NCBI GenBank assembly: GCA_947627995.1
Contig: CANQYE010000005.1
Coordinates: 1 to 54,311, forward strand
Direction: 5' to 3'
Source of the DNA: an uncultured Bacilli bacterium
Lineage (GTDB): Bacteria > Bacillota_I > Bacilli_A > RF39 > UBA660
Length of the DNA: 54,311 bases
Below are positions 30,351 through 39,931 of the stretch, piece by piece. Each line of letters opens with the position of its first letter. Within the stretch, counting starts at the first letter, position 1. The translations under genes and the position numbers were made by a program. The notes under the pieces were generated by a model, which saw nothing but the letters and a program-made list of their open reading frames with translations, did not search any database and had not been told where the DNA came from.

Positions 30351-30453
30351 AATTATCAAAATTATAAACTTTAGACTAATTTAAAAATAATTATTTATTA
30401 TTCGATAATAAATTAAAAACTATTTTATTGCATAAAAAAAGCAAGTAAACTTG

Positions 30454-30765
30454 CTAATCAATCTTGATATCTACTATATCATCAATATTTATTTTTTCAT
30501 TTTCTTTTGTAATTAATGAATTATTTGTTCTTCCTATTATTATATAATTTTTTTTACCATTTTTTTGTGTTTCTATTGTAACATTTTTTTTGTAAATATA
30601 ATCTTTCGAATTAAATATACGATTAATTTTATTTTCTATTGTTAAATAGTCTAAATCATTATTGTCTTTTCTTTCTTGATTTAAATTATCGTAAAATAAT
30701 TCTTGAGTGTTATGAAGTTTTTTATTAAATGGTACAGGAAAAACTTCTGGTAATTTATCTTTCAT
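30454..30765 (-). CDS. Hypothetical protein with sigma-K-like promoter (candidate sporulation protein)
   Basis: 103-aa ORF with SD AGAGGTG and AC-N16-CATAAAATA upstream (minus strand, 30808-30782). Confidence 0.55.
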   Translation of the reverse strand: MKDKLPEVFPVPFNKKLHNTQELFYDNLNQERKDNNDLDYLTIENKINRIFNSKDYIYKKNVTIETQKNGKKNYIIIGRTNNSLITKENEKINIDDIVDIKID

Positions 30766-30841
30766 CGTTTCACCTCTACATTATTTTATGTCATTAACCT
30801 AAATTTGTTGTATAAATTTTATTTTTGGTTAAAATAAAATT

Positions 30842-31957
30842 ATGATGAAAAAAAAGATCTTTAAAATAATATTTTTGATACTACCACTTATTATATTTAT
30901 TATTTTTAGTTTTTTAAATTTGAAAAATGCTGAACTTATATCTGATAAATATAATAATTTTTTAAAAAAACAATTTCTATGGGATATGATAGGATTTATT
31001 TTTATTGTCATTATTTTATTTATAAAACCAAAAATATTATTTAAATATAGCTTTTTTTATTACTTAATTGGTAATTTATTATTAATTTTTGTTTTAATAT
31101 TTGGAGATGCAATAAATGGTGCTAAAGCATGGTTGGATTTTGGTTTTTTTAGTATTCAACCAAGTGAAATCATGAAAGTTTTTTTGTTATTATATTTATG
31201 TGAATTTATTAGTAAAAGAAAGAAAAATAAGCAAAATTGTAAAGAAGAATTTTTATTAATTATAAAGTCTTTTATTATTGTATTAATTCCTTCAATAATA
31301 ACATTTTTAGAACCAGATACAGGGGCCATAATGGTTTATTTTGCTATTTATTTTGCTATATTATTTTTTTCCAATTTTAAAAAAAGATGGTTTATTGTTT
31401 TTTTAATTTTAGTTATTTTAGGCACAATTTCATTTTTATATTTATATTTTAAACAAGAAAATATATTTATTAAAGTATTTGGGACTAAGTTTTTTTATCG
31501 AATGGATCGGATAATTGATTTTAAAAATAATCAAGGTTTACAACTTGAAAATGCTTTAATTGCATTAGGATCATCTGGACTATTTGGACATGGTATTAAT
31601 AAAGTAGCTCTTTATTTTCCCGAAGCTCCTACTGATTTTGCTTTTGCTTTATTATTAAGTAATTGTGGATTTATTGGTGGATGCATAGTAATAATTAATA
31701 TAATAATAATAGATATTAACATTTTAAATATAATGAGTGAAACTAAAAAGAAAAAATACAAATATTTTTGTGCTGGTTTTTTAGGTGCTTTATTTTTTGG
31801 CCAACTACAAAATATACTGATGAATCTTGGATTATTGCCAATTATGGGTATTACTTTGCCATTTATTAGTTATGGCGGAAGCTCAACAATAGTATATTTA
31901 ATTTGTATAGGAATTATTTTAAAAATATTAACTGTAAAGAAAAAAGAAGAAATATAA
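30842..31957 (+). CDS. FtsW/RodA/SpoVE family SEDS protein
   Basis: GAKAWLDFGFFSIQPSEIMK, FLEPDTGAIMVY, LPFISYGGSS. Confidence 0.9.
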   Translation: MMKKKIFKIIFLILPLIIFIIFSFLNLKNAELISDKYNNFLKKQFLWDMIGFIFIVIILFIKPKILFKYSFFYYLIGNLLLIFVLIFGDAINGAKAWLDFGFFSIQPSEIMKVFLLLYLCEFISKRKKNKQNCKEEFLLIIKSFIIVLIPSIITFLEPDTGAIMVYFAIYFAILFFSNFKKRWFIVFLILVILGTISFLYLYFKQENIFIKVFGTKFFYRMDRIIDFKNNQGLQLENALIALGSSGLFGHGINKVALYFPEAPTDFAFALLLSNCGFIGGCIVIINIIIIDINILNIMSETKKKKYKYFCAGFLGALFFGQLQNILMNLGLLPIMGITLPFISYGGSSTIVYLICIGIILKILTVKKKEEI

Positions 31958-32044
31958 AACTAAAGTAATTGTCAAGTTAGAAAAAAATTACTTTTTTTTA
32001 TTTATATTTTAACATATAATTAGATTAGGAAAGGAAGTAAAATT

Positions 32045-32572
32045 ATGTATTATGATTATAACTATGGCTATACCACTGCTGCAACAATAACAGGGTGGGC
32101 AATAATTCTTTATCTTTTTATTATTGCTATAGGAATATTTACTATTATTTGCCAATGGAAAGTATTTAAAAAAGCTGGAAAAAATGGTTGGGAAGCAATT
32201 ATACCTATCTATAATACTATTGTTGCATTAGAGATTGCAGAGCTACCAATTTGGTATGTTGTACTTACATTTGTACCAATAGCAAATATTTTTGTAGTAT
32301 TCAAGCTTAATATTGAATTAGCTCATAAATTTAATAAATCAACAGGCTTTGGTATACTTTTAGCATTTTTCTCATTCATTGGTTATGCAATTTTAGCATT
32401 TGATAAAAATATTACTTATGTTGGAAATAATTCAATTAATAATATTCAAAATGATGCTTCATTCAACAATATCGCTGAACCTAATGAAGGCGAAGTAAAA
32501 TATTGTGCTAATTGTGGAACAAAAAATGAAAAAAACACTGAATTCTGTAGCAAATGTGGAACAAAATTTTAA
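32045..32572 (+). CDS. DUF5684-like membrane protein with C-terminal zinc ribbon
   Basis: KAGKNGWEAIIPIYNTIVALEI and CANCGTKNEKNTEFCSKCGTKF. Confidence 0.7.
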   Translation: MYYDYNYGYTTAATITGWAIILYLFIIAIGIFTIICQWKVFKKAGKNGWEAIIPIYNTIVALEIAELPIWYVVLTFVPIANIFVVFKLNIELAHKFNKSTGFGILLAFFSFIGYAILAFDKNITYVGNNSINNIQNDASFNNIAEPNEGEVKYCANCGTKNEKNTEFCSKCGTKF

Positions 32573-32651
32573 GGCTTAAAAAGCCTTTTTTTATTTAAAA
32601 ACTTAGCTTGATTTTAATAAAATATTATGTTATATTAAAATCGGTGATAAT

Positions 32652-33227
32652 ATGAATGAAGTAAAGAAAATAACAAATATTTTGATAACGTCCACTTTGT
32701 TTTTAATTGCAGTTTCAATATTTATAATTTATAAGCAAAATATGAATATTAAAAACTTAAGTTGTCTGTTGGGCTTTAGTATTATTATTGAAGGATTTTT
32801 ATGCTTGGCAATTAGAAAATTCAATGCTGATAAATATAAAATATTTAATTATTATCTTCATTATGGGTTGGCTACAATTTTAATTGGGTTAATAGTGATT
32901 TTAAATATAGGAATATTTAAAATGCCACTTAATAGTATTATAGGAGTTTATTTTATTTTTGGAGGATTAATTAAGTTTTCAATGGTTATTTTAAGCAACA
33001 AAATAAGTAAACAATTGAAAACTATTACTATCATTAATTCTATTTTATCTATAATATTTTCACTTTTAATGTTTATAAATCCTTTCGCAAGTACTATTTA
33101 TGTAGCAAAAACAATCGGAATTTTTATGTTGATACATAGTATTTTACTTATTATGAATTATAGTTCGATTAGAAAAAATAGTGACAAATTTGTAATTAAA
33201 AGTAAAAAAACTGCGAAAGGAAAATAA
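32652..33227 (+). CDS. DUF308/HdeD-like membrane protein
   Basis: Six-TM pattern, 191 aa. Confidence 0.5.
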   Translation: MNEVKKITNILITSTLFLIAVSIFIIYKQNMNIKNLSCLLGFSIIIEGFLCLAIRKFNADKYKIFNYYLHYGLATILIGLIVILNIGIFKMPLNSIIGVYFIFGGLIKFSMVILSNKISKQLKTITIINSILSIIFSLLMFINPFASTIYVAKTIGIFMLIHSILLIMNYSSIRKNSDKFVIKSKKTAKGK

Positions 33228-33229
33228 AT

Positions 33230-34462
33230 ATGACAAAAATTCAAGATATAAAAGCTAGAGAAATTCTTGATTCTAGAGGAAACCCGACTGTTGAGGTCGA
33301 GCTTTTTTTAGATAATATGAGAAAAGTAACAGCAAGTGTTCCATCTGGGGCATCAGTAGGAAACAAGGAAGCATTAGAATTAAGAGATAACGTTTTTAAT
33401 AGATATCATGGAATGGGCGTTCAAAAAGCAGTAAAAAATATTATGGATATAATTCGCCCTAACATAATAGGTATGGAACTTAATCAGTTACACATGGATA
33501 AATTTTTACTTAGTCTCGATAAAACCGCAAACAAAAGTAATTTAGGAGCAAATGCAATTTTAGCAGTGTCATTGGCTAATTTAAAAGCATGTGCAATTTC
33601 TGAAAATAAAAAATTATTTCAATATGTATCTGATGGGAAATATACATTACCAATTCCAATGATGAATATCTTAAATGGGGGAGCTCATGCTAACAATGGA
33701 GTAACATTTCAAGAGTTTATGATTGTACCGGTTATGAATACTTTTAAAGAAAGATTAAGAGCAGGTAGTGAAATATTTCATACTTTAAAAAATATATTAA
33801 AAGCAAATGGTATTTCAACGGCGGTTGGCGATGAAGGAGGTTTTGCACCTAAGTTAGCAAATACTTCAATTGCTCTTGATTTAATAGTTAAAGCCATAAA
33901 TGAAAGTGGTTATCAAGCTGGGGAAAATGTTTATATAGCAATAGATGCAGCTGCAAATAGTTTCTATTTGAAAGATGAAAATAAATATCTATTAGACAAT
34001 CATAAAATCGATGCCTCAGATCTTATAAATTATTATTTAACTTTAATTAATGAGTACCCAATTATTTCAATTGAAGATCCTTTTTATGAGGAAGATTTTA
34101 AAACGTTAAATGAATTTACAAGTTTAGTGGGAAACAAGATAATGATTGTTGGAGATGATTATTTTGTTACAAATAAAAACTATTTACAAAAAGGAATACG
34201 TTATAATTGTGCTAATGCAATACTTTTAAAAGCTAATCAAATAGGAACAATAACGGAAATGATAGAAACAATTTCTGTCGCTAGAAAAAATAATTATAAA
34301 ATGATTATATCTCATAGAAGCGGTGAAACTGAAGATACATTTATTTCTGATTTGGCCGTAGGGTTAAATATACCATATATTAAAACAGGGTCTTTATGCC
34401 GTGGAGAAAGAATTGCAAAATACAACCAATTACTTCGTATTGAAGAAGAACTTACAAAATAA
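33230..34462 (+). CDS. eno: Enolase
   Basis: AREILDSRGNPTVEVE, GDEGGFAP, SHRSGETED, KTGSLCRGERIAKYNQLLRIE. Confidence 0.96.
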   Translation: MTKIQDIKAREILDSRGNPTVEVELFLDNMRKVTASVPSGASVGNKEALELRDNVFNRYHGMGVQKAVKNIMDIIRPNIIGMELNQLHMDKFLLSLDKTANKSNLGANAILAVSLANLKACAISENKKLFQYVSDGKYTLPIPMMNILNGGAHANNGVTFQEFMIVPVMNTFKERLRAGSEIFHTLKNILKANGISTAVGDEGGFAPKLANTSIALDLIVKAINESGYQAGENVYIAIDAAANSFYLKDENKYLLDNHKIDASDLINYYLTLINEYPIISIEDPFYEEDFKTLNEFTSLVGNKIMIVGDDYFVTNKNYLQKGIRYNCANAILLKANQIGTITEMIETISVARKNNYKMIISHRSGETEDTFISDLAVGLNIPYIKTGSLCRGERIAKYNQLLRIEEELTK

Positions 34463-34514
34463 GTTGATTTTAATATAAAAGTGTGTTAAATTAAGGCATG
34501 GAAAGAGGAAAATG

Positions 34515-34730
34515 ATGGAAACAATATTATTAATTATTTCAGTTTTAATAATTGCGATAGTATTATTACAAGGAAATAAAGCAAGCGATGCAGGACAAAT
34601 TATTACAGGAGGAAATGAATCCTTATTTAAAAAACAAAAAGAAAGAGGTATTGAACTTTTTATTACTAGATTAACATTATTTTTAGGATTAATTTTCTTA
34701 ATTATTTCATTTATATTATTTATAAAATAA
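34515..34730 (+). CDS. secG: Preprotein translocase SecG
   Basis: Small two-TM protein next to eno (VLLQGNKASDAGQIITGG). Confidence 0.75.
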   Translation: METILLIISVLIIAIVLLQGNKASDAGQIITGGNESLFKKQKERGIELFITRLTLFLGLIFLIISFILFIK

Positions 34731-34826
34731 AGCTTCGAATCTACAAAATTCGAAACTTTTTTTGCAAAAAAGATATTGAATTAATATTTAAAATATAGTA
34801 TATTTATATCATAAAGGAGGATCGAA

Positions 34827-35477
34827 ATGGAAGAAGAAAAAAATAATAATAATAAAAGACATACTATTTTATTAACTGTTATTGGTATTGCAACACTTTT
34901 AGTTGCTGTTGTAGGTGCAACATTTGCGTATTTTACTGCTACTGTATCTGGAAATGCAAGTAACGATAATGTACAAGTTCAAACTGCAACATATGGTTTG
35001 GAAGTAGCATATCAAGATAGTAATAACTCAATTAATTTAACTAATCAAGATTTAAAACAAACTGAAGCTGAGACAAATTATGAAGAAACATTAGGACTAT
35101 CTATACATAATACAGGAACAGTAAGTCAAACTTTTAATATTGATTTAAGTTCAGTAGCAAATACTTTCTGTCAAAAAGTTAATGCTCAAGAAGATACTAC
35201 ATGTAGTGAAAGTGGAAGCATGGATGTTTCTAAAGAATTATATTATAAAGTAAATAAATGTACAGATGCAGAATATACATCTTGTACTACCGAAATTACT
35301 TCTGAAACTGCTGCTCCAACTAAAGATGGTTCTATTGCATCCAATATAACTATTGCTTCTCAAGCAACTGAGTATTATCAAGTTGTAGTTGGTATAAAAA
35401 ATGAAAACAAACTTCAAAATTACAACCAAGGGAAAAGTTTTAGTGGAAAAGTTGTAATTTCAGCTGTAGTTAATTAA
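34827..35477 (+). CDS. TasA/camelysin-like secreted fibre protein with SipW-type signal
   Basis: LLVAVVGATFAYFTATVSGNAS signal; sipW-like gene downstream. Confidence 0.7.
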   Translation: MEEEKNNNNKRHTILLTVIGIATLLVAVVGATFAYFTATVSGNASNDNVQVQTATYGLEVAYQDSNNSINLTNQDLKQTEAETNYEETLGLSIHNTGTVSQTFNIDLSSVANTFCQKVNAQEDTTCSESGSMDVSKELYYKVNKCTDAEYTSCTTEITSETAAPTKDGSIASNITIASQATEYYQVVVGIKNENKLQNYNQGKSFSGKVVISAVVN

Positions 35478-35595
35478 AAAAATACATTTTAATGTATTTT
35501 TTTTAATGCTTATCTAAAGTATTGTGTAAAATTTTATAATATTGCTTAATATATTTTTTTATGATAAAATTTAAAAAGAATAAGGAGTGTTTAAA

Positions 35596-36927
35596 ATGAC
35601 AAATAGTCCACTTATTAACACGATTACTAAAAAAAATATATTATTAATAGATAAATTTAACCAATTAGATGAGGATAGTAAAATTGGAGTTTTAAAACAA
35701 ATATTTTTTTCCATTTATGAAGGGGAACGTTTATCATTAAAAAATATTAATGATGTTTTAAGTTTAATTAATAATGGTCAAAAAAATGAAAGTCTTAATT
35801 TACCAGAAAAAGTTTTAGTTAAAAAAATAAAAGATAATGAAATAAAATTTTTTTATCATAAAAATAAATTAAATAGTTTACTAATATTTTTATTATTATT
35901 TACTTTTTTATTTGCCTGTGTCGGAGCAACTTATTCTATTATTGACTATTTTAATGTAGCAAGCATGAACAAAGATTTAGACAATGATGGTATTGCTGAT
36001 ATAAATATAGATTTAAATAATGATAGGATATGTGATATCAATTGTGATTCTAATCATGATAATATTCCAGATTATAATATTGACTATAAAGGCAATCGCC
36101 AAAGTATATTTAATGTTGATAAAAATCATGATAAAAAACAAGATTTTAATTTATTAAATCAAGATCTCAATAACGATGGTGTATGTGATATTAATTGTGA
36201 TATAAATAATGATGGCTGGCCAGATATTAATATTGATATTAATGGAGATGGGAAAGCGGATTTAGATATCGATACTGATAATGATCGAAAGGCTGATTTA
36301 AATTTAGATTTAGATGGCGATAAAAATTGTGATTTAAATTGTGATATAAATAATGATTTAAAATGTGACAACATGTGCACGTTAGATTGTAGTTTACAAA
36401 ATAATAAAAACAAATGTGAAATTATAAGTGAAAATAATAGCATTAGCGAAGTAGTTGTAGTAACAGAGCCTAAAGAAAATGGAACGTCTAAAAATAATAA
36501 CCCTAATATATCTGTTTCTGTAACTCCATATTTAAGATTAATATTTGAAGATACTAATACACTTAATATAGAAAATGTCTTGCCTACTGATCAACCAAAT
36601 TCTACTCCAATACCTACTAAAACTTTTACAATAGAAAATGATTCTGATATAGAGTTAAAATATAATTTAAAATGGATAATAGGCAGTTCTACATTTACTT
36701 CAAACAATTTTAAATATAAAGTAGAATCGAATAATGGTGGTGGAATAATTGCTGAATACATACCAGTTCCAAAAACGAATAATACATTTTTAACAAATAT
36801 TTCAATTGCACCACATGCAAAGCAACAATATGTTGTAAGTTTTCAACTAGAAGGAATTAATCAAGCACAAGATGAAGATCAAGGTAAAGAATTCAATGCT
36901 CGTATAAATGCTGAAATAGCTGATTGA
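35596..36927 (+). CDS. Membrane/surface protein with tandem Asp/Asn-rich 12-aa calcium-binding-type repeats and TasA-like C-terminal region
   Basis: DLNNDGVCDINC DINNDGWPDINI DINGDGKADLDI repeats; internal TM with CVGATYSIIDYFN; SD AAGGAG before ATG 35596. Confidence 0.65.
   Translation: MTNSPLINTITKKNILLIDKFNQLDEDSKIGVLKQIFFSIYEGERLSLKNINDVLSLINNGQKNESLNLPEKVLVKKIKDNEIKFFYHKNKLNSLLIFLLLFTFLFACVGATYSIIDYFNVASMNKDLDNDGIADINIDLNNDRICDINCDSNHDNIPDYNIDYKGNRQSIFNVDKNHDKKQDFNLLNQDLNNDGVCDINCDINNDGWPDINIDINGDGKADLDIDTDNDRKADLNLDLDGDKNCDLNCDINNDLKCDNMCTLDCSLQNNKNKCEIISENNSISEVVVVTEPKENGTSKNNNPNISVSVTPYLRLIFEDTNTLNIENVLPTDQPNSTPIPTKTFTIENDSDIELKYNLKWIIGSSTFTSNNFKYKVESNNGGGIIAEYIPVPKTNNTFLTNISIAPHAKQQYVVSFQLEGINQAQDEDQGKEFNARINAEIAD
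35974..36392 (+). repeat. Tandem 12-codon Dx[ND]xDxxxDxN repeats
   Basis: About 11 imperfect copies, several ending CDxNC. Confidence 0.8.
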
Positions 36928-37008
36928 CATTAAAAAAAATACATTTTTACTTTTTATTGTATTTTTTTTTTTAATCTTTTATAATATATTTAGACTAGGA
37001 GCATACAT

Positions 37009-37770
37009 ATGGATGGAAAAAAAATAAAATTTAATAATTTTAAAAATGTAATAAAAAACATATTTAACGTTATTATATGGACAATTTTTATTCTTGTTAT
37101 TTTAATAGGATTATTAGTTGTGTACTATGTTGTAACTTCTAAAGTATATGCATCCAAAGGAATAGAATATAAACCACCTTTTTCATTATATATGATAATT
37201 AGCCCTAGTATGGAACCAAATATAAAAGTTTATGATGTTGTGTTAAATAAAAAAGTTAATGATGTTAAAGATTTAAAAGTAGGTGATGTCATAACTTTTA
37301 AATCAACAAGTAATATTAGTAAAGGATTAACTGTAACACATAGAATAAATCAAATAATATCTACAGATCATGGTTTAAATTTTATTACTAAAGGAGATAA
37401 TAATTCACAGGCTGATTCTGGGATAATAACAGAAAAAGAACTATACGGAAAAGTAATTTTAAAAATACCCCAACTTGGTAGAGTAACATCATTATTGGCA
37501 TCAAAAGGCGGATGGTTTATTGTAGTTTTATTACCAGCTTTCGGTATAATTATATATGATGTTTTAAAATTATTAAAATTATTTAATTTAAAAGATGAAG
37601 TTATTACTCTATCTTCGAGAAAAAAAGACAATGAATTAAAAAAGAAAATGGAAGAACAACGAAAACATGATCTTTTGATCAAATTACAAAAAGATGATAA
37701 AAATTGTAAGAATATTAATATTGCACCTATGTATTTACCTAAAAAAAATAAAAAGTTTATTAAAAAATAG
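37009..37770 (+). CDS. sipW: Signal peptidase I, SipW/ER type
   Basis: SPSMEPNIKVYDVV, TVTHRI (His dyad), TKGDNNSQAD. Confidence 0.9.
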   Translation: MDGKKIKFNNFKNVIKNIFNVIIWTIFILVILIGLLVVYYVVTSKVYASKGIEYKPPFSLYMIISPSMEPNIKVYDVVLNKKVNDVKDLKVGDVITFKSTSNISKGLTVTHRINQIISTDHGLNFITKGDNNSQADSGIITEKELYGKVILKIPQLGRVTSLLASKGGWFIVVLLPAFGIIIYDVLKLLKLFNLKDEVITLSSRKKDNELKKKMEEQRKHDLLIKLQKDDKNCKNINIAPMYLPKKNKKFIKK

Positions 37771-38566
37771 GCTTTTTATTTTTTCTTAATTTTTTTTCTA
37801 AAATAGTAATAATTTTATATAAAAGATAAGATATTATAATTAAAATTATGATTGAAGTCATTACTAAATCTAAATTAAACATTTGCTTACCATACATTAT
37901 TAAATAACCAAGCCCACTTTTTGATACTAAAAACTCACCCATTATAACTCCAATTAAAGACATAGAAATATTTAATTTTAAAGAAGAAATAATAGTATTT
38001 AAAGAACTTGGAATAATTAACTTGAATAATATTTGTGTTTTTGTTGCTTTAAAAGATAATAATAATTTTATTTTATTTTTGTCTATATCCATAAATCCAT
38101 TATATATGGTTATAATATTTATAATTAAATTTATTAAAAGAGCCATAAAAATTATAGAGTTTTTATTTGCACCAATCCAAATAATAATTAGTGGACCTAA
38201 TGCAACTTTTGGAAGAGAATTTAACAATGTTAAAAAAGGATCAAATACTTTAGCTAAAAATTGGAAAGAATATAATATTATAGCTATTATTATTCCTAGT
38301 GTAATACCTAACATAAAAGCTATAAGTGTTTCTGTTAAAGTAGTAAAAATATGCATAAATAAATCGCCAGTTTTTAATAGGGATATAAAAGTTTTTGCAA
38401 TAGAACTAGGACTAGAAAAAATAAATGAATTTATTATATTAAATTTTGCTAAAAATTCCCAAATAGAAAAAAATATAATTACGATAGACAATTGAGTTAC
38501 AGAAACTAATATTCTTTTTTTTCTTTGCTTTTTTAAAAATAATCTTTGCTCATTTGACATTAACAT
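37760..38566 (-). CDS. ABC transporter permease, NitT/TauT (SsuC/ThiX-like) family
   Basis: GPLIIIWIGANKNSIIFMALLINL; BPD permease topology. Confidence 0.85.
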   Translation of the reverse strand: MLMSNEQRLFLKKQRKKRILVSVTQLSIVIIFFSIWEFLAKFNIINSFIFSSPSSIAKTFISLLKTGDLFMHIFTTLTETLIAFMLGITLGIIIAIILYSFQFLAKVFDPFLTLLNSLPKVALGPLIIIWIGANKNSIIFMALLINLIINIITIYNGFMDIDKNKIKLLLSFKATKTQILFKLIIPSSLNTIISSLKLNISMSLIGVIMGEFLVSKSGLGYLIMYGKQMFNLDLVMTSIIILIIISYLLYKIITILEKKLRKNKKPIF

Positions 38567-38735
38567 CTAAATCCTTCCAAATTTTTTCATAATATATTGA
38601 AAATTCTGGAGCTTTCCTATTCTCTATAGGATTTTTTTTATTAGTCAATTTTATATCATAAATTTTTTTTATTTTAGCCGGACGCTTTGATAATACTATT
38701 ATTTTATCCGCTAGACTTATTGCTTCACTTATGTA
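38550..38735 (-). pseudogene. 3' fragment of ABC ATPase gene split by element A
   Basis: SEAISLADKIIVLSKRPAKIKKIYDIKL matches the C-terminus of SsuB/TauB-type ATPases; continues the gene at 43231-43866. Confidence 0.85.
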
Positions 38736-38765
38736 TAAATTAAACATAAAAAAATATAATTTATT

Positions 38766-39920
38766 ATGAATACTGGAATATATATAAGAGTTTCTACGGA
38801 AGAACAAGCACAAAAAGGGTTTAGTCTAGAAGCTCAAAAAGAAAAGCTTACATGGTTAGCTCACATTAAAGATTGGAACATAATTAATGTCTATGAGGAT
38901 AAAGGAATAAGTGGTAAAGATTTAAATCGTCCAGAAATTATTCGAATGATAAATGATATTAAAAATAAAGTAATAGAAAATGTTTTAGTTTTTAAAATAG
39001 ATAGATTAACTCGAAGTACTAAAGATTTAATATATTTAGTGGAAATTTTTAATAAATATAATTGTGCTTTTAATTCTTTGACTGAATCAATTGATACCAC
39101 TAGTGCAACAGGTAGAATGTTTATAAAAATAATTGGAATTTTTGCAGAATTTGAACGAGAAAATTTAATAGAACGAGTGAAACTTGGTATTGATCGTAAA
39201 GTGAGCGAAGGATATTCTATATGTTCAAGTACTCCTTCTTATGGTTATTATAAAAATAAAGGTGATAATATTTTGAGACCTTTAAAAAAAGAAGCTATAA
39301 TAGTTAATTTAATTTTTGATCTTTATTTAAAAAATTATAGTTTTTTACAAATTGCTAAAATTTTAGATAGAAAAAAAATACCTACGAAAAAAAATAAAAC
39401 TTGGACGGCAAAAACTATTCAATTAATATTAACTAATCCTAACTATATCGGAAAAGTAAGGCATAATATTAATTCAAAAAAATATGAAGAAATTAATGGT
39501 AAACATAAAGGTATAGTGAGTAATGAAAAATTTGCTAAAGTAAAAGAAAAAATTTATAAAAACAAATTATTGCATATTACAAAAAAAACAAATAATGATG
39601 CGTTTTATGTTAATTATTTAAAATGTGGTTTTTGTAATAATAATTTTTATCCTAAAAGGACCATAATTAATAAAAAAACATTTATAAGTTATTATTGCAA
39701 AAATAAAAAAATTAAAAAATGTTCGCAGAAATCTATAAGCCATAATAGGTTAGATAAAGAAATAAAATTATTTTTACAAAAAAAGGGATTTTATATTAAC
39801 TGGGATGATTTGTCATATGAATTAAAAAATCAATTTTTAAAATTAACAAATATAAAAATAGTTATAAAAACATTTGAAAAAAAAGCGTTACCAATTATTA
39901 AAATAGATTCTTTATTGTAA
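38766..39920 (+). CDS. Large-serine-recombinase-family integrase, compact (384 aa)
   Basis: YIRVSTEEQAQKGFSLEAQKE resolvase domain, recombinase domain, Zn ribbon CGFCNNNF...YYCKN...C. Confidence 0.92.
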   Translation: MNTGIYIRVSTEEQAQKGFSLEAQKEKLTWLAHIKDWNIINVYEDKGISGKDLNRPEIIRMINDIKNKVIENVLVFKIDRLTRSTKDLIYLVEIFNKYNCAFNSLTESIDTTSATGRMFIKIIGIFAEFERENLIERVKLGIDRKVSEGYSICSSTPSYGYYKNKGDNILRPLKKEAIIVNLIFDLYLKNYSFLQIAKILDRKKIPTKKNKTWTAKTIQLILTNPNYIGKVRHNINSKKYEEINGKHKGIVSNEKFAKVKEKIYKNKLLHITKKTNNDAFYVNYLKCGFCNNNFYPKRTIINKKTFISYYCKNKKIKKCSQKSISHNRLDKEIKLFLQKKGFYINWDDLSYELKNQFLKLTNIKIVIKTFEKKALPIIKIDSLL

Positions 39921-39931
39921 AGAATCTATTT
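39901..39931. terminator. Bidirectional palindromic terminator between recombinase and glycosyltransferase
   Basis: AAATAGATTCTTTA-TTG-TAAAGAATCTATTT, 14-bp perfect stem covering both stop codons. Confidence 0.85.

Noticed and set aside
38022-38495. 157-aa plus-strand ORF inside the ABC permease
   Set aside because: Antisense to a clear permease with conserved motifs.
38550-38813. ORF-track 87-aa protein as an independent gene
   Set aside because: Its first part is element A sequence and the rest is the displaced C-terminus of the ABC ATPase.
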